Of a DNA stretch of 64,000 bases, positions 41,857-49,165 are shown in pieces. The notes under the pieces are model-generated. The model had not been told where the DNA came from and did no database searches. It was given only the letters and a program-made list of their open reading frames with translations. Position 1 is the first letter of the stretch. The number at the start of each line of letters is the position of its first letter. Source of the stretch: Durusdinium trenchii. Lineage: Eukaryota > Sar > Dinophyceae > Suessiales > Symbiodiniaceae. The translations under genes and the position numbers were made by a program. The DNA is taken from the NCBI GenBank assembly GCA_963970005.1, contig CAXAMN010021618.1, positions 409,045 through 473,044 of the forward strand, written 5' to 3'.

Positions 41857-43239
41857 TTAAGGAGCAGCAACTGGTTCTGCTGCCCCTGCACCTCCAGTAC
41901 CACCATCTTTTCCACCACCAGGATCCTTTTCCTGAGAGCCATTGTCTGGCTTTTCTTCCTTTGGCTGCTTCTTCCCTCTGGCTGTTTTGCTTCTCCTCCT
42001 GTTCTTTTTCTTTTTGCCTTGTTCAGGCACTCCAACACCATCATCTTCTTCATCCTCCTCCCCCTCCTCATCCCCACCTTGAATGAGGGTGCCATCTGCT
42101 GGCATGTGCTCACATCTTGGTTTCCCATCTTTGCCTAACCTTGTCCCCACACTCTTCGACCTCTCCCTGCCATTGCCATCACTGGCACTGGAAGCCTTGC
42201 TCTTTCTTGCGCTCCCCTTGGCAGAGGAAGCCTCTTGGGCCCTCCTCTCTGCATCTTCCCTAGCAACAATGGCTAGCCAGTCTGCTTGTTGCTTTTCCCA
42301 TTCATCCAACTTTGCTGGATCTTTTTCTTGAGCCATTTCCCTGGCTTTGCGATGCAATTCATACATTTGCCTCTTGAGAGCCTTATTCAGACTGTGGACC
42401 CTGGGCTTTAACTCCTCAGGGACTTCTTCACCTTTCCTTTCCAACTCTCTTCTTTGAGCTCTTCTTTTGGCAGAAGCCCTGCCATGAAACATCCACCTGT
42501 CTGGATTTGGAGGGGCAGCTTCAGAACTCTTCCAATCTTGCCATTGCTGGCAGGTGTCTTGCCAGTCCCCCCAGTCTTGCCACTGCTGGCTGGGTGAAGA
42601 CCAGTCTTGCCATTCCTGGCATGAGGTTCTCACACAGCGGGTTGACTGCACTGTGATGGTGCCATCTCTGGCAATGGAGCTTCTGCTAGTGCCATCACTG
42701 GCAGAGTTGGGTGGGCCAGGGCCAAAGGCGTCACCCCACTGGGGATCCCAGTCTGGGGTTTCACCTTGGCTTCCCCAACTCACAAAATCAGTATCTGCAT
42801 AGTACCCCTGGATCAGTGTCCCACAATCCAGGGGCCTAGCAACATACTGTAGCCTTGGTTCAGGCTGGTCTCTTGAGGACACCCACATCTGGCTGGCATG
42901 GTGCCAATTGGGTGGGTATGGGCCCACATCATGGCCCATGTGTGACAAGCCATGGATGTAGGCAGCCATTTCTGGCTCTGCTTGGAACAGCTCTTCCAAG
43001 CAGTCCACATAAGATTGTGGCAATTCTTCATGCCAGCCTGAGGGGTGGACATAGTGATACTCACCATCCCACACCCTCACCCTCCACCAGCAGAACCATG
43101 GTGCGCCTTCTGCAGGCATGGCTGCCATGGTTGCAGCAGCCAAAAAGAGCCATTTCTGGCTGGTTGTGAGCTTGCCTTTGCAGGCTTGGGTGCCTTTGCA
43201 GGCAAAGAGGCAGCAGCAGACAGCCAAAAGCCACAACAT
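41857..43239 (-). CDS. Trp/Gln-repeat protein of the nested element, possible signal peptide
   Basis: 460 residues if started at MLWLLAVCCCLFACKG (43239), a hydrophobic signal-like N-terminus; the open frame extends upstream through a GT microsatellite that is unlikely to be coding. The middle repeats WQDW-type units (CQEWQDW, QQWQDWGDWQDTCQQWQDWK). Then a charged helical part (PEELKPRVHSLNKALKRQMY, EKQQADWLAIVAREDAERRA) and a Lys/Gly-rich tail. The WQDW repeats coincide with the nucleotide hairpins, so they may be a by-product of them. Function unknown. Confidence 0.5.
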   Translation of the reverse strand: MLWLLAVCCCLFACKGTQACKGKLTTSQKWLFLAAATMAAMPAEGAPWFCWWRVRVWDGEYHYVHPSGWHEELPQSYVDCLEELFQAEPEMAAYIHGLSHMGHDVGPYPPNWHHASQMWVSSRDQPEPRLQYVARPLDCGTLIQGYYADTDFVSWGSQGETPDWDPQWGDAFGPGPPNSASDGTSRSSIARDGTITVQSTRCVRTSCQEWQDWSSPSQQWQDWGDWQDTCQQWQDWKSSEAAPPNPDRWMFHGRASAKRRAQRRELERKGEEVPEELKPRVHSLNKALKRQMYELHRKAREMAQEKDPAKLDEWEKQQADWLAIVAREDAERRAQEASSAKGSARKSKASSASDGNGRERSKSVGTRLGKDGKPRCEHMPADGTLIQGGDEEGEEDEEDDGVGVPEQGKKKKNRRRSKTARGKKQPKEEKPDNGSQEKDPGGGKDGGTGGAGAAEPVAAP

Positions 43240-43259
43240 GGCTGCACAAGGGGCGACTG

Positions 43260-43480
43260 CTCTGTGTGCTGTGACACTTGTGTGTGTGTGTGCTGTGACA
43301 CTTGTGTGTGTGTGCTGTGACACTTGTGTGTGTGTGTGTGAGACTTGTGTGTGTGTTGTATATTGCTCACATACAGCCATATAAGTGTGCGTTGCTGTTA
43401 CTGTTGTGGTGTGTATGTGTGTGTGTGTTTATTGTTGTTGCTGTTGTGGTGTGTGTGTATCTGTGGTGTGGCCTGTCATG
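43260..43480 (+). repeat. (GT)n-rich low-complexity tract with CTGTGACACTTGTG units
   Basis: Three CTGTGACACTT units, each followed by GT repeats, then further GT and TTG runs. This spacer separates two ORFs of the nested element. Confidence 0.8.
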
Positions 43481-43514
43481 TGGTTGACCTGGGTTTGAGC
43501 CACTTGGCTGTAGC

Positions 43515-43575
43515 AAAGCTGTTTCAAGAGACTGTTTCAAGAGATTGGTTTCAAGAGATTGTTTTCAAAGTTCCT
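43515..43575 (+). repeat. GTTTCAAGAGAT tandem units
   Basis: Three imperfect TGTTTCAAGAGA(T/C)T copies, with another at 43692-43706 after the next gene's end. Confidence 0.7.
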
Positions 43576-43685
43576 TTTTTGTCTTCAAAAATTCATTCAT
43601 TGGAGAAAGGCCTTTGCAGGCTGGTGGTGGTATGGTCTTTGCCATGCCCAACTCTTTGGCTGAGAGCCTTTGCAGGCTTTAGTGC

Positions 43686-44756
43686 TCAAAGCTGTTTCAA
43701 GAGATTGTTTTTGAAATTGACCATATGGGCCTTGTCCAGGCTTGGCTTTTGGGCTTCAGCAAAGCAAGCTTCCAACACTTTGCTTTGGTCATCTCCTTTT
43801 GGTAAATTGACATTCACCAAACAATACGGTTTGGATTCAGAGCCATCCCTGGCTTGGATGTAGCCCTTCTCCTTGAAGTTGCCCTTTTTGACCCAGCCAA
43901 AGCTGCAGCTTGCTACCCATGTGTTGTGGGTTGCCATGCGCACATGCTTTGCAGGCTTGGTAACTTTTGCAGTCTTGGGAGCCATTGCTGGCTTTTTTTT
44001 GGTGGTCATGCAGCTGGCAGGCCTTTTGTAGCTGCCATTCTTCCCATTTTTGGGTTTCAGCTTTTGAGGGGTCACTATACCAGATGAAGTGGAAGAAACT
44101 TCCTGTGTGCTGACCACAAAAGCTTCCTTTTCTTCACTGCCTGAGCTTTCGCTCTCCACCTTGGACTTTGTGCTGCTGCCTTGAAGCATTAAAATTTTTG
44201 ATTTGGTGGCTGGAGCCTTTCCAGGCTGGGAGTCTTGCTTTTGAATTGTTGCCTTGTTATTTTCAGGCTGGGGGTCTTGCTTTTGAATTGCAGCCATTGC
44301 TGGCTCAGGGGCCACAAGAGAATCAGATGGCAAGTGTGTTTTCCTTTTTAGCATTCTTTCAGGCTGAGGCTGGGGTTCACTGGCGATAGGTGCCAAGCCC
44401 ATGGCTTTCATCACTTGGAGGACTGCAGGGCTTGTCTTCTCTCCATTTTTCATATTTTTAGCTTTTTTGGTCAGCCATCTCTTGTATTGCACCAAGTGCT
44501 GAATGATCTCACCTCTGTCCAAATTTGACATTTTAGGGCAAGCAATTTGGAAAGAGAGCCTTGCTTCAGGCTTAGTGGGCTTTTCAGCAAACCAGACAGA
44601 CAAAAAGGTTGCTTGCTTTGAAATAGCCATGTCTGGCTCAAGGGGAAAATCTTTCAAGCTACAATCTGGCACAAAGCCAGAGATGAGGCCAACCAATTTT
44701 GCCATTCTTCCATCGCCTTTGGTCTGCTCCACCGGCAAAAGACGAGCCATTTCCAA
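43686..44756 (-). CDS. unidentified basic protein of the nested element
   Basis: 356 residues and the first of the four minus-strand ORFs. The N-terminal 130 residues look folded (MAKLVGLISGFVPDCSLKDF, ATFLSVWFAEKPTKPEARLS, GEIIQHLVQYKRWLTKKAKN). A low-complexity middle repeats KQDPQPENNK/KQDSQPGK and PAMA/PATK tetrapeptides encoded by the hairpins. The C-terminal part reads THNTWVASCSFGWVKKGNFK and KPYCLVNVNLPKGDDQSKVL. No family recognised. A second Met two codons in (MARLLPVEQ) is an equally good start. Confidence 0.5.
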   Translation of the reverse strand: MEMARLLPVEQTKGDGRMAKLVGLISGFVPDCSLKDFPLEPDMAISKQATFLSVWFAEKPTKPEARLSFQIACPKMSNLDRGEIIQHLVQYKRWLTKKAKNMKNGEKTSPAVLQVMKAMGLAPIASEPQPQPERMLKRKTHLPSDSLVAPEPAMAAIQKQDPQPENNKATIQKQDSQPGKAPATKSKILMLQGSSTKSKVESESSGSEEKEAFVVSTQEVSSTSSGIVTPQKLKPKNGKNGSYKRPASCMTTKKKPAMAPKTAKVTKPAKHVRMATHNTWVASCSFGWVKKGNFKEKGYIQARDGSESKPYCLVNVNLPKGDDQSKVLEACFAEAQKPSLDKAHMVNFKNNLLKQL

Positions 44757-44881
44757 AAAGATCTATGCTCTTGAGCTTGGGCTAGGTTGATGACATGGTT
44801 AGTAAATATCTATCTATCTATATATATATATATATCTATCTATATGTGTATACTCTTTTTAGTTTGTTAATGAGCTACCAT
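44757..44881 (-). repeat. TATC/TA microsatellite upstream of the element's first ORF
   Basis: (TATC)n-(TA)n-(TATC)n tract at 44807-44846, in the position of a promoter for the minus-strand ORFs. Confidence 0.7.
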
Positions 44882-45196
44882 TTCCAGAAGCTAAAAAAAA
44901 AGCTTCTAGAAGCTAAAAACCAAGTTTTCTAGAAGCCAAAAAAACAAGCTTCTAGAAGCCAAAAAAACAAGCTTCTAGAAGCCAAAAATTTTGGCTTCTG
45001 GGGTGCTAACATAAAAAAATACTGGAAGCTTGTTTTTTTTGTCAGAAGCTAAAAAAAGTAGCTGGCAGACAGTTTTCAGAAGCTAAAAAAACAAGCTGCC
45101 AGACAAAAAAACAGCTGGCAGTCAAAAAATTGGGCTTCCAAAACTGGCTTCCAGGAGGGTGGGAGCCAAAAAAACTAGCTGGCAGATAGAAAACAA
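44882..45196. repeat. right subterminal palindrome array
   Basis: Multiple AGCTTCTAGAAGC(T/C) palindromes joined by A runs, then AGCTGGCAGACA units. Reversed, this region shares TGTCTGCCAGC and TTTTTTATGTTAG with the left end, giving an extended, interrupted terminal inverted repeat. Confidence 0.75.
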
Positions 45197-45216
45197 AGCT
45201 TCTCGGAAGCTAAGGG
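45197..45216 (-). repeat. right terminal inverted repeat
   Basis: Exact reverse complement of 38046-38065. Confidence 0.9.
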
Positions 45217-45218
45217 TG

Positions 45219-47768
45219 ATGTCACCCTTTTTCCTCCAGCCCAACGAGAACCTCCTGATCTCCTCTGAAGATGTGAAGTGTTTCTTTTATACGATGGCAG
45301 TACCTAGGTGCTGGGTTAAGTTCCTGGCATTCAACAAGCTTGTCCCTGATGACTGCCTTCCCGCGGACCTCAAAGGACGCAACATCTACTTGGCCTCACA
45401 GGTGTTGCCTATGGGCTTTCTGAACTCGGTGAGCCTTGCTCAAAACGTCCATCGGAACCTGGTCAAGTTGTCGTCACAGAGTGTCCCTCATGTCAACACT
45501 CCGGAGTCGGAGCTGCGGAAGGATAGGCCCTTTACTGTGGCCAATCCCTCGTGGCGGGTCTACCTCGACAACTACGACTTGCTTGAGAAGGTGCAGGCCA
45601 CCGGCATGGTTGAAGTTGAGGGTTCGGTGCCGGCGGGAGTGCTGGCACTACGGCATGAGTACGGGGTATGGCAGGTGCCTCGGAACGAGAAGAAGGCGGT
45701 TGAGCGCTCTGCGTATGCGGAACTGCAAGGTGCCACAGTGGATGGCGTGCGTGGGATTGCCTTCCCTAAGGAGTCAAAGCTCACTAAGTACCTCAGCCTC
45801 GCGCTGACTTTGTGTGGGCAGCAGCTGGTGTCACAGCGGCAGGTCCAGGTGGTGTGTGGCGGCCTCGTCTACTTCTCGAGGTTTAGGCGCCCTACGCTTG
45901 GCTCGCTCAATGCGGTCTGGAGGTTCATTGAATCCTTCAAGCCTGGTGGGGTCCAGTGGCGCCCTCTGCCCGTTGATTGTCGCCTTGAGATCCTGCGGTT
46001 CATTAGTTTTCTGCCTTTGATCCGGATGGATTTCAGGTTGCAGATGCATCCCATGGTGACGTGCAGTGATGCGTCAACAACAGGAGGAGGAGTTTGCCGT
46101 TCTGACGGACTCACACCGCTCGGGAGTTTGGCGGCACAGGGAGAGTTGCGGGGGCAGAAGCCATTGCCTCTGGTTGAGCACGGGGTACTCGTTATTGGGT
46201 TGTTCGATGGCATTGGTGCCATTAGGGTCGCAATGGATCTACAGGACGTTGAGGTTTTAGGATACATCTCGGTTGAGAAGAACCCTCAGGCCAGGCGTGT
46301 AGTAGAAGCACACTATCCCGGGGTGGTCCATATTGAGGATGTGGCGCACATCTCCGAGGAGTTGGTTCAAGAGTGGAGCCTACGCTTCTCTCAGTGCAGT
46401 TTGGTGGTGCTGGGAGCTGGGCCCCCTTGTCAGGGGGTCTCAGGACTCAACTTTGATCGGAAAGGCGCACTCCGAGATGAAAGGTCCTCCCTGTTCACCC
46501 ACGTCTCTAGGGTGCGTGAGCTCATCCGCAGGTTCTTCCCTTGGGCGCAGGTTCATTGCCTGATGGAGTCAGTCAGCTCGATGGATGCTACCGACCGGCG
46601 GATCATGTCTCATGACTTTGGCTCTGACCCAGTTCACATCGACGCAGGGGGCATATCGTGGTGTCATCGTCCTCGGCTGTACTGGACTACATGGGATTTA
46701 TGCAAAGGCGATGGGGCAACGTGTGATCTCTCTGGTGAGGTTACTGTCTGGCATCTCGTGGCAGAGCAGCCGGTTGAGGACGTTTTGGAGCCAGGGTGGA
46801 CTAAGGCGGTGCTCAGCAAACCTTTCCCCACCTTCACAACAGCAAGACCTTCTGAGCGGCCAGGGCGGAAGCCCGCCGGGATTGCACATTGTTCCGAGGA
46901 GGAGTTGAGTCGTTGGCATTGTGATCTTCATCGCTTCCCGCCGTACCAGTATCAGCAGATCCACGCTGTTGTCAACAAGAAAGGCCAGTTGCGGGTTCCG
47001 TCGGTGGCTGAAAGGGAGGTAATGTTGGGGTTTCCCCTCCATTACACAGCCCCGTGTTGCGGTAAGTCCGAACGCAAGGGTGCTCATCACTCTGATATTC
47101 GGCTCACTTTACTTGGGAATACTTGGAGCGTGCCTGTGGTGGCGTGGCTACTCAATCAGCTGCTCTCTAAGTTGGGCATCTCCCCAGAGTTGAGCCCCCA
47201 AGCCATTGCCTTGAAATGTCGTGCCGATGGCAGCACTGCGCTCCAGGGACGGCTGGTACGCATGCCGATTCGGAGCGTGCCTCTGACTTCGGGAAGTGAG
47301 GCGCAGCTTGCTTTCAAGTTGGGGAACCTCATCAGTCTCAAGGGCGAGGACATCCTCATTTCGACTCCGAGTACGCAACTGGTTAAGTTCCATCGGCTAC
47401 GCGCGTCAGTACCTTCACGCTTGTGGCGTTGGCGCATTGTCTCAGGGTGGAGGTGGACGAGAGGCCGAGAGCACATCAACTCGCTGGAGCTCAGGGCGAT
47501 TCTCAACGCGGTTCGCTGGAGGGTGGAGCGTCAGCACCACCAAGGAGTGCGTATGCTGCATTTGACTGACTCTCTGGTTTGCCTACATGCCCTCACGCGT
47601 GGAAGGACCAGCTCTAAGAAGCTTCGGAGCTCTATGTCTCGGATCAACTCATTACTGCTTTGTTCTAACTCTCAGATCCTGTGGGGTTACGTGCACACAG
47701 ATAGCAACCCTGCTGACAAGCCAAGTCGGTGGGGTACTCGCATCCGCGGTAAGCAGAAGCATGCCTAA
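45219..47768 (+). CDS. Pol, 3' part: RT - RNase H(N) - C5 DNA methyltransferase - RNase H(C)
   Basis: Continues the RT palm after the insertion: motif A SSEDVKCFFYTMAVP (Asp 45270), motif B QVLPMGFLNSVSLAQNVH and motif C WRVYLDNYDLL (45561), where the usual YxDD is YLDN. RNase H begins with MVTCSDASTTGGGVC (Asp 46068). A complete C5 cytosine methyltransferase follows, about 46184-47170: motif I VIGLFDGIGAIRVAMDL, acidic motif II in YISVEKN, motif IV AGPPCQGVSGLN with catalytic Cys at 46428, motif VI-like MESVSS, motif VIII HRPRLYW, motif IX/X elements EREVMLGFP and LLGNTWSVPVVAWLL. RNase H then resumes with HINSLELRAILNA (Glu 47487), LTDSL (Asp 47568) and HTDSNPADKPSR (Asp 47715). The LFDGI motif I points to a DNMT3-like relative. 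The stop overlaps the recombinase start by 8 bases. Confidence 0.88.
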   Translation: MSPFFLQPNENLLISSEDVKCFFYTMAVPRCWVKFLAFNKLVPDDCLPADLKGRNIYLASQVLPMGFLNSVSLAQNVHRNLVKLSSQSVPHVNTPESELRKDRPFTVANPSWRVYLDNYDLLEKVQATGMVEVEGSVPAGVLALRHEYGVWQVPRNEKKAVERSAYAELQGATVDGVRGIAFPKESKLTKYLSLALTLCGQQLVSQRQVQVVCGGLVYFSRFRRPTLGSLNAVWRFIESFKPGGVQWRPLPVDCRLEILRFISFLPLIRMDFRLQMHPMVTCSDASTTGGGVCRSDGLTPLGSLAAQGELRGQKPLPLVEHGVLVIGLFDGIGAIRVAMDLQDVEVLGYISVEKNPQARRVVEAHYPGVVHIEDVAHISEELVQEWSLRFSQCSLVVLGAGPPCQGVSGLNFDRKGALRDERSSLFTHVSRVRELIRRFFPWAQVHCLMESVSSMDATDRRIMSHDFGSDPVHIDAGGISWCHRPRLYWTTWDLCKGDGATCDLSGEVTVWHLVAEQPVEDVLEPGWTKAVLSKPFPTFTTARPSERPGRKPAGIAHCSEEELSRWHCDLHRFPPYQYQQIHAVVNKKGQLRVPSVAEREVMLGFPLHYTAPCCGKSERKGAHHSDIRLTLLGNTWSVPVVAWLLNQLLSKLGISPELSPQAIALKCRADGSTALQGRLVRMPIRSVPLTSGSEAQLAFKLGNLISLKGEDILISTPSTQLVKFHRLRASVPSRLWRWRIVSGWRWTRGREHINSLELRAILNAVRWRVERQHHQGVRMLHLTDSLVCLHALTRGRTSSKKLRSSMSRINSLLLCSNSQILWGYVHTDSNPADKPSRWGTRIRGKQKHA

Positions 47769-48957
47769 GCGTGTGTTGGAGGGTGGAACTCAGCAGGATA
47801 GAGCAAAGATCCGTAGACAGCTAGGAACGCTTCGGCAGTTGACAGTGCAACCGGCTACTCGTAAGCGCTATGACAAGGCAGTTGACCATTTCCTCGGCTT
47901 CTTGCGCAAGGAAGGCATCGCATTGCCTACTGATAAGAGGAAGCTTGACCCCTTGGTATGTGACTACCTGGAACACCTATGGGCCACAGGGCAGGGCCGT
48001 GGCCTTGCATGTGATACTTTGGCTGGGTTACAGGACCTTCAACCTGGACTTCGTACACACATGCCGGCAGCCTGGAGGCTCCTGAAGACGTGGCAGACAA
48101 ATGAGATACCCAACCGCGCACCGCCCTTGCCGGAGCATCTGGTCCACGCCATGGCGGGGTGGGCAATTTTTAACGGTTGGATCTCCTTTGCTGTCTCGTT
48201 ACTTTTGGGGTTCTACACCATGTTGCGTACAGGTGAGATCTTGGGCGTTGTGTCCAGCCATGTGGAACTCGGGTCAGGCACTGGACAAGCCCTCGTGAAC
48301 TTGGGATTTACTAAGGGTGGCAAACGCCATGGGGCTGCTGAAAGTGTAGTCCTAGGATATGAGCCCGTGGTGAAAGTTTTAAAGGCGTGGAAACAAGCTG
48401 GTTCCCCCAGTACTCGGCTTACGCCCTCCCCACCAAAGTGGCGAGCCTTGTTCAATTCTTGCCTTGAAGGCCTCCAAATTCAGGACATGGGGTTCCGACC
48501 CTATTCCCTCCGGAGGGGAGGGGCCACGTTTTGGTTCCAAAAGCACCAAAACTTAGACCGCATACTAGTTCAAGGTAGGTGGCACACACAGAAAAGTGCC
48601 CGAATCTACCTCAACGAAGGGTTGGCTGTCCTCAGTCAACTCAAACTTCCGACCTCTGATGCACGAATACGTCCCTTTTTGACTGTTTGTAGTAGTTTTT
48701 TCCGTCAGCCACGAATCACGTCACTTGAGCCTCCTGCCAAAGGCGGAAGGGCAGGGGGGCTTGGAAGGCACCCAAAGAGATCCAGAAAAGGCAAGGGAAA
48801 AAGCGCTTTTCGTTTCGTCCCCCTTTTTCGACACCCACGGTCAGTGCTTGATGCCTACTCAGTCTCGGAGGTGTGGCTCGGCTTAAGTAGGTCAAGCAGA
48901 GCGGCTCCCACCACCCAGGGTGTGGCCGGGTGGCTGGGACCGACTTTTCACTGGTAG
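47761..48957 (+). CDS. tyrosine recombinase of the retrotransposon
   Basis: 398 residues from MPKRVLEGGTQQ, chosen because its ATG overlaps the Pol stop. The N-terminal core-binding region has TVQPATRKRYDKAVDHFLGF. Catalytic residues: Arg156 in MLRTGEILG, Lys in LGFTKGGKRHG (about residue 184), Arg251 in YSLRRGGAT, Trp in GRWHTQKSA and Tyr283 in ARIYLNEG. The first box-II position, usually His, is Tyr (YSLR). It acts by joining the circular cDNA intermediate to the target. The C-terminal 60 codons lie inside repeat B1, so the tail is also duplicated in B2. Confidence 0.87.
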   Translation: MPKRVLEGGTQQDRAKIRRQLGTLRQLTVQPATRKRYDKAVDHFLGFLRKEGIALPTDKRKLDPLVCDYLEHLWATGQGRGLACDTLAGLQDLQPGLRTHMPAAWRLLKTWQTNEIPNRAPPLPEHLVHAMAGWAIFNGWISFAVSLLLGFYTMLRTGEILGVVSSHVELGSGTGQALVNLGFTKGGKRHGAAESVVLGYEPVVKVLKAWKQAGSPSTRLTPSPPKWRALFNSCLEGLQIQDMGFRPYSLRRGGATFWFQKHQNLDRILVQGRWHTQKSARIYLNEGLAVLSQLKLPTSDARIRPFLTVCSSFFRQPRITSLEPPAKGGRAGGLGRHPKRSRKGKGKSAFRFVPLFRHPRSVLDAYSVSEVWLGLSRSSRAAPTTQGVAGWLGPTFHW

Positions 48958-49013
48958 GGGTACCGTGATCTGACTGTTGAGGTGTCATGACTAGTTGAGT
49001 TTATCAAATTCTG
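48773..49013 (+). repeat. split direct repeat B1
   Basis: CAAAGAGATCCAG through CAAATTCTG, matched by B2 with one T fewer in a T run. It overlaps the end of the recombinase gene. Confidence 0.92.
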
Positions 49014-49059
49014 ACAAAATCGCTGCGAAGTGGAACAAAAGAAATGAGTGCTGCATCTT

Positions 49060-49130
49060 TGTATTTTCGCCCCCGTAAATTAAGATGCACCTCATGAATG
49101 CCTGTTCCGCAGTGATCGTGGTTCTAAGCT
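49060..49130 (+). repeat. split direct repeat A2
   Basis: Second copy of A1, sitting between B1 and B2. It is preceded by GCTGCATCTT, which also follows B2. Confidence 0.92.
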
Positions 49131-49165
49131 CCCTCCCTCTGCCACCCTTTATGGGAACCGTTGAT

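Larger units (their letters stand above)
38324..44638 (-). repeat. about fifty dispersed short hairpins with G...A loops
   Basis: Each unit on the + strand is WGCCW - loop - WGGCW with complementary outer and inner W. Examples: AGCCATTGCTGGCT (38324, 43980, 44292), AGCCTTTGCAGGCT (41324, 43665), TGCCATTGCTGGCA (39607, 41808, 41825, 41842, 42539), TGCCATCACTGGCA (42174, 42690), AGCCATTTCTGGCT (40296, 42964, 43148), AGCCTTTCCAGGCT (41094, 44214), AGCCATCCCTGGCT (43841). Read on the coding strand the four-base loops are GCAA, GTGA, GAAA, GGAA, GAGA or GGGA, all GNRA. Longer loops (38606, 38731, 38862, 39146, 39376, 39547, 40385, 40661, 41937, 42015, 42090, 44557) also begin G and end A. Exceptions to the loop rule: 38399, 39735, 42579 and 44625. 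Confidence 0.85.
38046..45216 (-). mobile_element. 7.2 kb DNA transposon nested in the RT gene
   Basis: Both ends carry CCCTTAGCTTCCGAGAAGCT as a perfect 20-base terminal inverted repeat. Flanking bases are ATG on the left and TGATG on the right, so the target duplication is TG or ATG; both keep the host frame. Subterminal arrays of CTTCTAGAAG palindromes sit at each end, as in CACTA/CMC-type elements. Four ORFs run on the minus strand, the last being a probable DDE transposase. The interior is studded with GNRA-type hairpins. Family placement near CMC/Plavaka/KDZ elements is a guess. Confidence 0.8.

Noticed and set aside
43240-43380. N-terminal extension with His-Thr repeats for the WQDW protein
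   Set aside because: It is a GT microsatellite in frame; the hydrophobic Met start at 43239 is more credible.
38318-44756. The four minus-strand ORFs as host genes
   Set aside because: They lie wholly between the terminal inverted repeats of an element inserted in another element's RT gene.
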